Source: JBGTSJ01 sp041940305
GTDB lineage: Bacteria > Planctomycetota > Planctomycetia > Planctomycetales > Planctomycetaceae
Direction: 5' to 3'
DNA length: 64,000 nt
Assembly (NCBI GenBank): GCA_041940305.1
Contig: JBGTSJ010000028.1
Location: 1 to 64,000, forward strand
The stretch's first letter is position 1, and each line of letters begins with the position of its first letter. The translations under genes and the position numbers were made by a program. This document shows positions 17,741 through 26,827 of this stretch, piece by piece. The notes under the pieces were generated by a model that saw only the letters and a program-made list of their open reading frames with translations, searched no databases and was not told the origin of the DNA.

Positions 17741-18016
17741 CTACTTGCCCGTTTCAAACCTGGACTTGAGCAAATGAGACAGGCGCGACTTGGTGCGGGC
17801 GGCGGAGTTCTTATGGATCAGGTTTTTGGCAGCAGCCTGATCCAGCTGTTTCGTCGCGGCGCGAAGGGCGTCCTGGGCGGCAACCTGATCGTCCTGCTGA
17901 GCGGCCGCGCGCACCTTCTTCACTGCCGTGCGAAGTGAGGAGCGCTGCGAACGGTTCCGCAGGCGGGCTTTTTGACTCTGACGGAGGGCCTTTTTAGCGA
18001 TCTTGGTGTTCGGCAT
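17741..18016 (-). CDS. rpsT: Small ribosomal subunit protein bS20
   Basis: 91 residues from ATG 18016 (MPNTKIAKKALRQSQKARL). The highly basic Lys/Arg/Ala helical sequence with NRSQRSSLRTAVKKVR, LDQAAAKNLIHKNSAARTKSRL and no Trp or Tyr is typical of bS20, which binds 16S rRNA early in 30S assembly. The final Met-less tail is a little longer than in E. coli. In-frame sequence upstream of the ATG (to 18199) is the leader, not coding. It stands as a single gene, as usual. Confidence 0.96.
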   Translation of the reverse strand: MPNTKIAKKALRQSQKARLRNRSQRSSLRTAVKKVRAAAQQDDQVAAQDALRAATKQLDQAAAKNLIHKNSAARTKSRLSHLLKSRFETGK

Positions 18017-18207
18017 CGTCCGACGTGCTGTGCTACTGAGTCCTGTCAATTTCGCTGCCGCGGCAATCCCTCCCCGGTAGCGATTGGAAGGGGATGAGTT
18101 TAGAGTCTGCGGCGTGTGAATTCCAGTCTGGACACGCGGCGATTCGCACCGTCGCGGAAGTTGATTGAGCGGCTCCCGAGCGACATCGACCGCGATCACC
18201 TGCCGGT

Positions 18208-19569
18208 ATGGCGATCAACGATCCCGCTGAGATGGGCCAGCTTGCACTGGCAATTCACGCTCATGAAGCGGGTGCGCATAAACGCGCTGAGCGGATCCTG
18301 TTGGACCTGCTTGCCGGGAATCCTTCCGCATGGGAGGCACAGGCGACGCTGTCGCTCTGCCTGTCGGCTCAGCACCGGTCGCGGGATGCGGTCCGTGCAG
18401 CAGAGGCCGCCGTCGCAGCGGCCCCCGAAGAATCCCTGCCGCACCTCGCGTTAAGCCGGGCCTACCTCGAGGGGGACGCAATCCCTGAAGCGGCCGCTTC
18501 GTGCGAACGGGCGTTGGCGATTGACCCGAACGGCGTATCCGGATGGGGGCTGCAGGCGAAAGTGCTGAATCGTCAGCGGGAGTACGCCAAGGCAGTCACT
18601 GCGGCTCAAATGGGCCTGGCGATCAAGCCGACCGATCTCGAATGCCTGGAAGAGAAGAGCTTTGCTGAAACGATGCTCGGCACACCGGGCGCGGCCGGCC
18701 AGACGCGGGCGGTGCTCCTGTCGCAGGAACCGGATGCTCCACGTTCCCACCTGATGTCGTCAATTCAGTCTTTGTTCGCCGGAGACGTTCGCCAGGCCTC
18801 GGTGCATTCCGAAGAATTGCTGAGGCTGTGGCCGGGGCCAGGTTCCCGGACGTTTGAATGGCTGGTGCAATGCGCCCGTATCTGGATGGTCGGCCAAATC
18901 ATCGCCTGCGTCCCTCAAATGCGGGTGCGGAGATTGCTGGCGCTGATGGCCGGTACCGTGGGTGGACTGTGTGTCGTTCCCTGGCTGTTCGGGGCAGCAA
19001 TCCTCATTTTTCCTGAGATCTACAGGTCCTTTCCGATTCTGCCGGGCGTCTGTGTGACCGCGTTTCTGGTGCTGAGATTGCAGGAGCCTGCGAGGACTCT
19101 TTACCTCTTCCTCCGCCAGCAGGGGGAGGTCATTCCGACATCCTTTCGCCGAACACTTCGACGGACCATATGGGGAATCCCGTGGTGGGTCGTCGCAAGT
19201 GCGGCGTGGGCATTCAGCGGCGCCGACCGTCCCTGGCTGGCAGCACTTTCCACGGGTCTTGTCGTCCTGCCGATCTCGTCGATCGCCACGTTCAACAGCC
19301 GGGGGACCCGATGGTTCTGTCGATCACTGGATGGCTGCGTGGCCCTGCATGGCATCGTTTTGCTGCTGTGCCTGTACCGAGGGTGGGAGGCTCCGGTCGG
19401 ATTCATGGAGGCCGCTTATACGGCGAATGTCATTCTCGTGCAGGCCTTTGTGCTTGCATGCCATCTGTTTGACATGTTGTGTTCACTCGTGGACGCGCGA
19501 TCGCTGCTGGAGACTTACAATGAAGACCGGAGCTCCGTCACTGATGAGGCCGCGTCGGGAATCCACTGA
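18208..19569 (+). CDS. TPR-repeat membrane protein of unknown function
   Basis: 453 residues. Residues ~5-210 form TPR-like helical pairs (for example the A-EA...P-ES-PHLALSRAYLEGD and ERALAIDPN segments), normally a protein-binding scaffold. Residues ~235-430 contain about six hydrophobic segments, so the TPR part is likely on the cytoplasmic side of a polytopic membrane domain. No catalytic motif is recognised. The start ATG at 18208 is divergent from rpsT with a 191-base shared upstream region. The 420 bases after the stop (19570-19989) hold nothing I can support. Confidence 0.7.
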   Translation: MAINDPAEMGQLALAIHAHEAGAHKRAERILLDLLAGNPSAWEAQATLSLCLSAQHRSRDAVRAAEAAVAAAPEESLPHLALSRAYLEGDAIPEAAASCERALAIDPNGVSGWGLQAKVLNRQREYAKAVTAAQMGLAIKPTDLECLEEKSFAETMLGTPGAAGQTRAVLLSQEPDAPRSHLMSSIQSLFAGDVRQASVHSEELLRLWPGPGSRTFEWLVQCARIWMVGQIIACVPQMRVRRLLALMAGTVGGLCVVPWLFGAAILIFPEIYRSFPILPGVCVTAFLVLRLQEPARTLYLFLRQQGEVIPTSFRRTLRRTIWGIPWWVVASAAWAFSGADRPWLAALSTGLVVLPISSIATFNSRGTRWFCRSLDGCVALHGIVLLLCLYRGWEAPVGFMEAAYTANVILVQAFVLACHLFDMLCSLVDARSLLETYNEDRSSVTDEAASGIH

Positions 19570-19989
19570 CACCCCCCCAGGTGCAGCAATTCTGTTTCAG
19601 TTCAAGGAAGTGCGAGAGCATCCGGCGGGGGGGCGGCAGGTTTCATGCGCGTGCCATCGGTCGCCGCCTCGTCGCGCATCCGGATTGAATCGAATCTGAC
19701 GACTGAAACGTCTGCGGAATCTCTACAGTCCGAGCCGTGCGTCCGATTGCCAAAGCCGGGGCTGGGAGCGACTGATTGGGATGAGGACGCAGTGATTCCT
19801 CGACGATAAAGTTCCCTTGGATTGACCAGACTCACACGGAGTCACTATCGTATAAGCCAGTCGTGATGGGTCTTGAACCCCCTGACGCTGTGACGCATCA
19901 CGAATCCCCAAGACAGCGTTGATCGACCGGCATCTCTTCCCAGACGTTTCCGGTCGCCTGCCAACCTGCCCTGCCGATGGGTGCCTGCC

Positions 19990-22854
19990 ATGCTGCTGCG
20001 CAGAAGGAATCTGCGATGGGCCTTGCCCGTGCTCGCCTGCACGGCGGTCGTGTTCGCAGATCATGCTTTGACGGCCCAGGAACAGCCGCTGCACGTCCGG
20101 ATTGACGAGCAGTTGCCGGCCCTTGCCACGGCTTCGGACGCAGACTTCCTGCGGCGCGTCTCCCTCGACCTGATCGGCATGCCGCCGACCGCCGATGAAC
20201 TGCGTGCCTTCCTGGCGGATGAGTCCCCCGAGAAGCGCGCGGCTGCGGTGGATCGGCTGCTGGCGAGTCCGCAGTACACGCGCCGCATGGCCGAGTTCCT
20301 CGACGTCACGCTGATGGAGAGGCGCGGAAACACGCACGTGCCGCAGGACTCCTGGATGGCGTACCTGGTGGAGTCCGTCCGCGCGAACAAGCCCTGGAAT
20401 CAGCTGGCGCGCGAGATCCTCTCGGCCGACGGGACCGACGATGACCCGCGGGCGGCGGTGCGGTTCTATCTGGACCGCGGGGCGGAGCCGAACCTGCTGA
20501 CGCGCGACGTCGGTCGGATCTTCTTTGGTCGCGACATGCAGTGCGCCCAGTGCCACGATCACCCGCTGATCGACGACTACCTGCAGGCCGACTACCACGG
20601 GCTGTTCGCGTTTCTCGCTCCCGGCATTGAACTGAAGATCAAGGAAGGGGAAGCAGAGAAGACTTACTACGCCGAGCGGGCCGGGTCGGACGTGCAGTTC
20701 GAATCCGTGTTCGTGCAGGGAATCAAGCACCTGACCGGCGCGCGAGTGCCGGGAGGAACCGAAGTCGTCGAGCCGGTGTTCCTGCCGGGGGACGAGTACG
20801 ACGTCAAGCCGGCCGACAACGTCCGTCCGCAGCCGAAGTTCAGCCGCCGCGCGAAGCTCGCCGAACTGGCGACCGACGGCACGAACCGGGCGTTTAACGA
20901 GAACATCGCCAACCGGCTCTGGGCCGAAATGATGGGGCGCGGCCTGGTGCACCCGGTCGACCTGCATCACTCCGGAAATCCGCCCACGCATCCCGCCCTG
21001 CTGACCATGCTCGGCGAACAGTTCGCGGCGATGCGATACGACATCCGGGCGTTCGTCCGCGAACTGGTGCTGACGCAGGTGTATCAGCGGGCGCTCGACA
21101 CGCCCGGCGATCTGCTGGAGCGATCCGCCGCCGCCGCGCCGCTGGTGACGCAATTGGAGCAGGTCCGCGAACCGCTCGTCGCCGCGGCGGAAGCGGCGAT
21201 GTCAACTTTCAACACGGCGATCGAAGAGTGGAACACGGCCCAGGCCGCATTATTGCCGACGGTCGCCGAACTGGACGCGGCTCGCGGCAAATATGCCGAG
21301 GCGGTCAAGAAGGTGGACGAAGCACAGGCCGCTGTGGCGGCCGCTCAGGCGCAGGTTTCGGCGAAGCAGACACAGGTTGCCGCGGTGACCGAAGCCTCGA
21401 CGAAAGCACAGGCAGCGGTCGCAGCCGTCCCGGACGACGCCGAACTGGCCGCGGCGGCACAGAAGTTCGCCGAGCGCGCTGCCGCCCTGGCGGCCGAAGT
21501 GACATCACTGGAAGCGGTCGTTGTCGAGAAGACCGCGGCCGTGGCGGCGCCGCAGGCCGAACGGGACGCGGCACGACCGCCGGTGGAAGCGGCCCAGGCC
21601 ACGGTGACGCCGCTCCGTGAAGCCGTGCGTCAGAAGGAGGCAGCCGTCGTGGAAGCGCGACGGGTCATGTCCGCCGCGGTCGTGGCGCTCAACAATCACG
21701 ACGAGCTGCTGCAGGCGACCCGGACGCTGGCCGAGGTGAAGGCGACGGAAGACGCTGCCGCCGCAGCACAACAATTGATTGCGACACGCCAGACTGAATT
21801 GCAGAGCGCTACGGCGCAATCGACGGAGTACGCGGCGGTCGTCACGCAGCGGCAGAGCGAACTGCAGGCGGCGCAGGAAGCTCAAACGGCGGCCGAGGCT
21901 TCGCTGGCGGCGATTCAGCAGGAGCACGCCAGTCAGGCCGAGAAGACGCAGGCCGTGGCGACGGCGCTGGCCGGCACCAATACGGCTCTCGAAAAACTGC
22001 CCGACGACTCGGCCCTCAAGACCGCGGCCGATGCCCTGGCCGCCCGGTCCAGCGAACTGAATGCGGCGTTGGCCGAGCATCAGAAGCAGGTGGATGCCGC
22101 CGCAACGGCCCAGCAGGCGGCCGCGACGGCGACGAGCGCCGCACAAGCCGCAATGGATGCCGCGAACACCGAACAGGCGCGGCTGAACGAGGCGGTTGCT
22201 GCAGCTCAGTCAGCATTGACGGACGCCCAATCTCAGGCCGACGCTGCCCGCGGTACAGCCGACACCGCCCGGCTCGATCTGATCGACGACTGGTCCCAGG
22301 ACTTCACGCTCGCTGCGCTACAGCCGCTCTCGCCGGAGCAGATGTGCTGGAGCGTGTTCCGCGCAACGCGCGTCTACGACAACTACTGGCAGCAGCACGC
22401 CAACGAACTGCAGGCAGCGGCTCCTCTCAGTGAAGCCGACCTGCAGGATCCGGCGAAGGTCGCGGCCCGAAACATCGAGATCGAACAGAAGACGTACGAT
22501 GCCCTGAAGGGGAACGTCGCGGTTTTCGTCACGTTCTACGGCGCGGGAGCCGGTCAGCCGCAGTCGGACTTCTTCGCCACGGCCGACCAGGCACTATTCG
22601 CGGCCAACGGCGGATCGATCATCAGCTGGATCGCCCCGTCAGGCGGCAACATCACCGAGCGGATCGTCAACGAGGCGGACCCGCAGAAAGCGGCCGAGGA
22701 CCTGTACCTCACCGTGCTGTCACGACTGCCTTCCCCGGAGGAGATCAACGACGTCACCAGCTATCTCGCCAGCCGTCCCGACCAGCGCGCCGCAGCCGCG
22801 CAGGAACTCGTCTGGGGACTGCTGGCCTCGGCGGAGTTTCGGTTTAATCACTGA
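19990..22854 (+). CDS. Secreted DUF1549/DUF1553 protein with CxxCH motif and large coiled-coil insert
   Basis: 954 residues from ATG 19990 (GTG 19981 is an alternative). After a signal peptide (ALPVLACTAVVFADHALTAQ) comes DUF1549 (about residues 45-215: RRVSLDLIGMPPTADELRAFL, GRDMQCAQCHDHP with a CxxCH heme-c-type motif at 185-189) and the first part of DUF1553 (280-370, NRLWAEMMGRGLVHPVDLHHSGNPPTHP). Residues ~385-760 are then an Ala/Glu/Gln/Thr-rich coiled coil, after which DUF1553 resumes (from ~780, EQMCWSVFRATRVYD, to LYLTVLSRLPSPEE). The DUF1501 gene follows by 101 bases, the usual planctomycete pairing of unknown biochemical role. The insert is the odd feature. Confidence 0.88.
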   Translation: MLLRRRNLRWALPVLACTAVVFADHALTAQEQPLHVRIDEQLPALATASDADFLRRVSLDLIGMPPTADELRAFLADESPEKRAAAVDRLLASPQYTRRMAEFLDVTLMERRGNTHVPQDSWMAYLVESVRANKPWNQLAREILSADGTDDDPRAAVRFYLDRGAEPNLLTRDVGRIFFGRDMQCAQCHDHPLIDDYLQADYHGLFAFLAPGIELKIKEGEAEKTYYAERAGSDVQFESVFVQGIKHLTGARVPGGTEVVEPVFLPGDEYDVKPADNVRPQPKFSRRAKLAELATDGTNRAFNENIANRLWAEMMGRGLVHPVDLHHSGNPPTHPALLTMLGEQFAAMRYDIRAFVRELVLTQVYQRALDTPGDLLERSAAAAPLVTQLEQVREPLVAAAEAAMSTFNTAIEEWNTAQAALLPTVAELDAARGKYAEAVKKVDEAQAAVAAAQAQVSAKQTQVAAVTEASTKAQAAVAAVPDDAELAAAAQKFAERAAALAAEVTSLEAVVVEKTAAVAAPQAERDAARPPVEAAQATVTPLREAVRQKEAAVVEARRVMSAAVVALNNHDELLQATRTLAEVKATEDAAAAAQQLIATRQTELQSATAQSTEYAAVVTQRQSELQAAQEAQTAAEASLAAIQQEHASQAEKTQAVATALAGTNTALEKLPDDSALKTAADALAARSSELNAALAEHQKQVDAAATAQQAAATATSAAQAAMDAANTEQARLNEAVAAAQSALTDAQSQADAARGTADTARLDLIDDWSQDFTLAALQPLSPEQMCWSVFRATRVYDNYWQQHANELQAAAPLSEADLQDPAKVAARNIEIEQKTYDALKGNVAVFVTFYGAGAGQPQSDFFATADQALFAANGGSIISWIAPSGGNITERIVNEADPQKAAEDLYLTVLSRLPSPEEINDVTSYLASRPDQRAAAAQELVWGLLASAEFRFNH
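21142..22270 (+). other. Coding region of the coiled-coil insert in the DUF1553 protein
   Basis: This sub-region encodes ~375 residues dominated by Ala, Glu, Gln, Thr and Val with heptad-like spacing and repeated short words such as EAAQAT, AAVVEARR and TQAVATAL. It carries no Cys or Trp cluster and interrupts the DUF1553 fold, with the conserved sequence resuming on its 3' side. Boundaries are by eye. Confidence 0.7.
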
Positions 22855-22955
22855 TGAGCGAGGTAGTCGCCGCGCGGTGACACGATTGCAGATAAGAGAA
22901 TCTACCGGGCGGCACGGAGCCGCTCCTCATGCCCAGTTAATAAGGGAGACCCGCG

Positions 22956-24248
22956 ATGAAGTGCACGTATGCCTGCAAGTCGGCGGAACATCTGGTCGCG
23001 CGGCGCCAGTTCCTGGGAGGCATGGCGGCTGCCGGGGCGGGCGTCGTCGCCGGAGGACTGGGAGCCTTCGTCCGTCCGGCCGCGGCCGCACAACTGGCCA
23101 GGGACCAGAAGCGGATCGTCGTGTTCAACATGCACGGCGGGCTCTCGCAGCTCGAAAGCTGGGACCCCAAGCCGCAGACCGACACCGGCGGCCCGTTCCG
23201 CGCGATCCCCACGTCGGTCACCGGCGTGCACATCAGCGAACTGCTGCCGCTCACCGCGCAGCAGATGCAGCACCTCTGCCTGATCCGCGGCGTCAATACC
23301 AGCGAGGACGATCACGGCAAGGGAGCCTACTTGATGCTCCACGGTCGCCGGCAGACCCCCGCTTCGGACTATCCCACGCTCGGCGCAGTCGCCGCCAAGG
23401 CGCTCACGCCCTCCGACAACTCGCTCCCCGGCCACATCGTGGTCTCCCCCGGCGGTGGTGGAGGCCGCGGCAATGATGCGTCGTACCTGGGGCCGCAGTA
23501 CGCCAGCGTCTCGCTCGGCAACGGCAACCCGCCACAGAACACCACCCTCCCCGGCAACCTCACGGCCGAGATGGACACCGCCCGGCAGGACTTCCGCCGC
23601 CGCGCCAACGAGCGGTTCCTCAACCGACGCCGCACAGCCATCACCGACGCCTACACCTACAGCTACGAGCAGGGGCTGCAGTTGATGCAGCAGCGCGACA
23701 TCTTCGACGTGTCGAAAGAGTCAGAGGCCGACGCCGAACGCTACGGCAAGCACGATTTCGGCCGCATGACGCTGCTGTCCCGCAGGCTGCTGGAGAACGG
23801 CATCACCTTCGTGCAGGTATCCCACTCCAACTACGACACCCACAACGAGAACTTCAACTTCCATCACGAACAGATGGGTGAGTTCGACCGCTCGTTCTCG
23901 AACTTCGTGGCCGACATCGCCGACCGCGGCATGCTCGACAGCACCCTGATCGTGGTGCTCTCGGAATTCGGGCGCACGCCCAACATCAACCAGTACTACG
24001 GCCGAGACCACTGGTCACGCGCCTGGTCGGTGGCGGTCGCCGGCGGCAAAATGCTCCGCGGCGCCGTCTACGGCCAGACGAACGCCAACGGCACCGCCGT
24101 GGAGGACGGCCAGGTCGATCACGGCAACCTGTTCCACACGTACCTGCAGGCGGTTGCGGTGGACTCAACCGATTCCTTCGACATCGACGGCCGCGACACC
24201 CCCATCGCCGACCCCGCCAGCCAGCCGATCAAGGAAGTGCTCGCGTAG
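22956..24248 (+). CDS. DUF1501 family protein with Tat signal
   Basis: 430 residues; ATG 22956 with AAGGGAG eight bases upstream. The N-terminus has a twin-arginine signal (ARRQFLGGMAAAGAGVVAGGL, then RPAAA), so it is exported folded. The remainder matches DUF1501, which has an alkaline-phosphatase/sulfatase-like fold: FNMHGGLSQLESWDPK, LIRGVNTSEDDHGKGAY, VQVSHSNYDTHNENF, and VVLSEFGRTPNIN followed by GRDHW. Metal-binding Asp/His residues of the fold appear kept. Its pairing with the DUF1549/DUF1553 gene is characteristic of Planctomycetes; no substrate has been proven. The WD40 gene lies ~300 bases downstream beyond a repeat element. Confidence 0.93.
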   Translation: MKCTYACKSAEHLVARRQFLGGMAAAGAGVVAGGLGAFVRPAAAAQLARDQKRIVVFNMHGGLSQLESWDPKPQTDTGGPFRAIPTSVTGVHISELLPLTAQQMQHLCLIRGVNTSEDDHGKGAYLMLHGRRQTPASDYPTLGAVAAKALTPSDNSLPGHIVVSPGGGGGRGNDASYLGPQYASVSLGNGNPPQNTTLPGNLTAEMDTARQDFRRRANERFLNRRRTAITDAYTYSYEQGLQLMQQRDIFDVSKESEADAERYGKHDFGRMTLLSRRLLENGITFVQVSHSNYDTHNENFNFHHEQMGEFDRSFSNFVADIADRGMLDSTLIVVLSEFGRTPNINQYYGRDHWSRAWSVAVAGGKMLRGAVYGQTNANGTAVEDGQVDHGNLFHTYLQAVAVDSTDSFDIDGRDTPIADPASQPIKEVLA

Positions 24249-24252
24249 GGGA

Positions 24253-24520
24253 GAACCACGGAATACACGGAAGTCACGGAAAGGGACTCGCGACGCAGGT
24301 CGCGCGCTTTGTTGCTCCTGAACCACCGATCACACCGATGGGCACGGCTTCTTTGTGCCCTTCGTGTCTTGGTGGTTTCTACTTGTCAATCACAGGTATT
24401 GAACCACGGAGCCACAAAGAGCACGAAGTAGGGGCGCGAAACAGGGCACGGTCCGCGATGATCTCATCCATGAAATCCGTGGACGAGCCCCTTCCGTGAT
24501 TTCCGTGTATTCCGTGGTTC
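24253..24520. repeat. Nested inverted-repeat element between DUF1501 and WD40 genes
   Basis: A 29-base outer inverted repeat bounds the gap: GAACCACGGAATACACGG... starting at 24253 pairs, with one mismatch, with ...CCGTGTATTCCGTGGTTC ending at 24520. Inside lie related words: GAACCACCGATCACACC near 24320, CTTCGTGTCTTGGTGGTTTC near 24360-24380, and GAACCACGGAGCCACAAAG near 24399. The same ACCAC-GG-A-ACAC family therefore occurs five times in alternating orientation. This resembles a dispersed intergenic repeat known by its ACCACrGA...CAC words in planctomycetes and other large genomes. No ORF or transposase is inside. Confidence 0.75.
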
Positions 24521-24544
24521 TAAACCTTTACTCCCCTGTTTCCC

Positions 24545-25552
24545 ATGCCCACGCTCGACATCAAACAGGCCAACGTCCTCCACCAATGGGCCCATGACCG
24601 CCCGCTGGTCTGCTGTCGGTTCGATCCGCAGGGCCGCTACGTCTTCTGCGGAGCCGAGGACCAGGGGCTGCACCGCTTCGCCATCGCCGACGGCGCGAAG
24701 ACCACCTTCGCCGGCGGGCACGACGCCTGGGTGATGGCGCTCGCCTGCACCAAAGACGGCTCGTACGTCATCAGCGGCGGCGCCGAAGGCCGGCTCGTCT
24801 GGTGGGAAACCGCCGCCGCCGAAGCCCCGCCCCCCGCCCGCCAGGTCGACGCCCATCAGGGCTGGATCCGCTCGATGGACCTCAGCCCCGACGGCACGCT
24901 GCTCGCCACCGGCGGCAACGATCTGATCGTCCGGCTGTGGAACCCCGCCGACGGCACTCTCGTCCGCGAACTCACCGGCCACGAACGCCACATCTACTGC
25001 GTCCGCTTCCATCATAACGGCCAGTTCTTGCTCACCGGCGACCTGATGGGCAAGCTTAAGCAGTGGAACGTCGCCGACGGCGCCCTCGTCCGCGAGTTCG
25101 ACGCCTCGGCACTGCACAACTATAACGGCGGCCAGCAGGTCGATTTCGGCGGCGTCCGCGGCATTGCCGTCAGTCCCGACGGCCAGTACGTCGCCGCCGG
25201 CGGCCTGCATAAGGCCTCCAATCCCCTCGGAGCCGTGCACGAGCCGCTCGTGCAGTTGTTCAACTGGGAGTCGCAGGAAGTCCTCAAGTCGCAGATCGCC
25301 GAAGGGATCACGCAGGGGGTCATCTGGAAGCTCGACTACCTCTCCGACGGCACGCTGATGGGCGCCAGCGGCGGCGGCAGCGGCGGATTCCTGATCTTCT
25401 GGACGGCCGACAACGACAAGGACATCCACCGCTTCCAGCTGCCGAACCTGCTGCGCGACATGGCCCTCCACCCCGACGGCCTCCACGTCGCCACGGCCCA
25501 CTACGACCGCAACGTGCGGATTACACTGCTGGCGGCCAAAGAAGAGGGCTGA
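24545..25552 (+). CDS. WD40 repeat protein
   Basis: 335 residues with about six WD40 blades, for example GHDAWVMALACTKDGSYVISGGAEGRLVWWE, HQGWIRSMDLSPDGTLLATGGNDLIVRLWN and GHERHIYCVRFHHNGQFLLTGDLMGKLKQWN patterns (each ending in the W-D/W-N position). There is no signal peptide, so it should be cytoplasmic. It would form a beta-propeller scaffold. WD40 genes often follow DUF1549/DUF1553 and DUF1501 genes in Planctomycetes, and this one follows in the same direction; what it binds is not known. Start ATG 24545 is immediately after the repeat element. Confidence 0.85.
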   Translation: MPTLDIKQANVLHQWAHDRPLVCCRFDPQGRYVFCGAEDQGLHRFAIADGAKTTFAGGHDAWVMALACTKDGSYVISGGAEGRLVWWETAAAEAPPPARQVDAHQGWIRSMDLSPDGTLLATGGNDLIVRLWNPADGTLVRELTGHERHIYCVRFHHNGQFLLTGDLMGKLKQWNVADGALVREFDASALHNYNGGQQVDFGGVRGIAVSPDGQYVAAGGLHKASNPLGAVHEPLVQLFNWESQEVLKSQIAEGITQGVIWKLDYLSDGTLMGASGGGSGGFLIFWTADNDKDIHRFQLPNLLRDMALHPDGLHVATAHYDRNVRITLLAAKEEG

Positions 25553-25574
25553 ATCGCCGCGCATCGGGGGTGCG

Positions 25575-25630
25575 CGAACGAACGCGTTCACGCGACGTTT
25601 AGCCGCGGCTGTACGCCGCGCTCAGCCCGG
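25575..25630. repeat. REP-like palindromic sequence between WD40 and ruvB
   Basis: The 166-base gap contains the palindrome GAACGCGTTC (25580-25589) followed by CGACGTTTAGCCGCGGC and a CGCGGC/GCCGCG stem around TGTAC. The word CGTTTAGCCGCG also occurs inside dnaE (50533-50544), suggesting one dispersed repeat family. Confidence 0.5.
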
Positions 25631-25718
25631 GCATCGACTCCATCGGTCCAACATGGACGCGTGTGCGGATGTGCGGTAACCTCCCGATGCAATTCGTCGT
25701 TTCAGGGAATCAGCCGCG

Positions 25719-26795
25719 ATGCCGCGCGAGCGCGTCATTCAGGGAGGAGACGAACCGGAGCGCGATCCCGAGCGCAACGGCGATCGCGGTGCGCCGGGCA
25801 TCGACCTGAACGACGACCGTTTCGACGAGGCCCTCCGCCCCCAACGACTCGACCAGGTGATCGGCCAGCGGAAAGTCGTTGAGCGCGTCCGCGTCATGCT
25901 CGACGCCACCCGCAAGCGCGGCGACACGCTGGGCCACCTGCTGCTCGACGGCCCCCCGGGCATCGGCAAGACCACCATCGCCACGGTCATTCCCCGCGAA
26001 CTCGGCGTCGACGTCCAGATTGCCGCCGGCCCGGCCCTCTCCGCCCCCAAGGACCTGCTCCCTTACCTCACCAACGCGTCCCACAACTCGGTCCTGTTCA
26101 TCGACGAGATCCACCGCCTCCCCGCAGCCGTCGAGGAGTTCCTGTATCCGGCGATGGAGGACTTCCGCGTCGACATCGCGCTGGGTGAGGGGCTGAACGC
26201 CCGCACCATCAACATGCAGCTCAAGCCGTTCACGGTCATCGGCGCCACGACGCGGGCCGGCATGCTCACCGCCCCCATGCGCGACCGCTTCGTCTACCGC
26301 GAGCATCTCGACTTCTATGAGCTGGAAGACCTCATCGAGCTGGTGATCCGCAATGGCCGCAAGCTCAAGGCGGAGATCAGCCCCGACGCCGCCCACGAGG
26401 TCGCACGCCGCAGCCAGGGCACCCCCCGCAAGGCGAACAACGTTCTCATCCGCACGCGCGACTACGCCACGCTGCAGCACGAGGAGGGACTGATCACCAC
26501 CGAAATCGCCCGCGCCGCCCTCGACATGCTGGAGATCGACGCCCTCGGCCTGGAGCGGCAGGATCGCCGCTACCTGGAGACGCTGATGGAGGTCTTCGGC
26601 GGCGGACCGACCGGCGTGCAGGCCATCGCCCACAGCATGAGCCTCCCGGCCGACACGCTCGAGGACGACATCGAACCCTTCCTGCTCCGCAGCGGCCTGC
26701 TGCAGCGCACGCCGCGCGGCCGCGTCGCCACGGACGCCGCGTATGCGCATCTGGGCCGCAGTCCTAGAAACGGCAACGGCCCGCGCCTGTTCTGA
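25719..26795 (+). CDS. ruvB: Holliday junction branch migration ATPase RuvB
   Basis: 358 residues. The RuvB-type AAA+ core is clear: LRPQRLDQVIGQ, Walker A GPPGIGKTT, Walker B LFIDEIHRL, sensor 1 GATTRAGML, then the winged-helix domain with FGGGPTGVQAIA and the closing RTPRGRVATDAAYAHLG. RuvB forms hexameric rings that drive branch migration with RuvA at Holliday junctions. The N-terminal ~30 residues are an Arg/Asp-rich extension typical of planctomycete and related RuvB. ruvA and ruvC are not next to it. It converges on the RND gene with only 32 bases between the stops. Confidence 0.97.
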   Translation: MPRERVIQGGDEPERDPERNGDRGAPGIDLNDDRFDEALRPQRLDQVIGQRKVVERVRVMLDATRKRGDTLGHLLLDGPPGIGKTTIATVIPRELGVDVQIAAGPALSAPKDLLPYLTNASHNSVLFIDEIHRLPAAVEEFLYPAMEDFRVDIALGEGLNARTINMQLKPFTVIGATTRAGMLTAPMRDRFVYREHLDFYELEDLIELVIRNGRKLKAEISPDAAHEVARRSQGTPRKANNVLIRTRDYATLQHEEGLITTEIARAALDMLEIDALGLERQDRRYLETLMEVFGGGPTGVQAIAHSMSLPADTLEDDIEPFLLRSGLLQRTPRGRVATDAAYAHLGRSPRNGNGPRLF

Positions 26796-26827
26796 TCGCG
26801 CAGGAATTACGTCGACGGCAGATCGGT

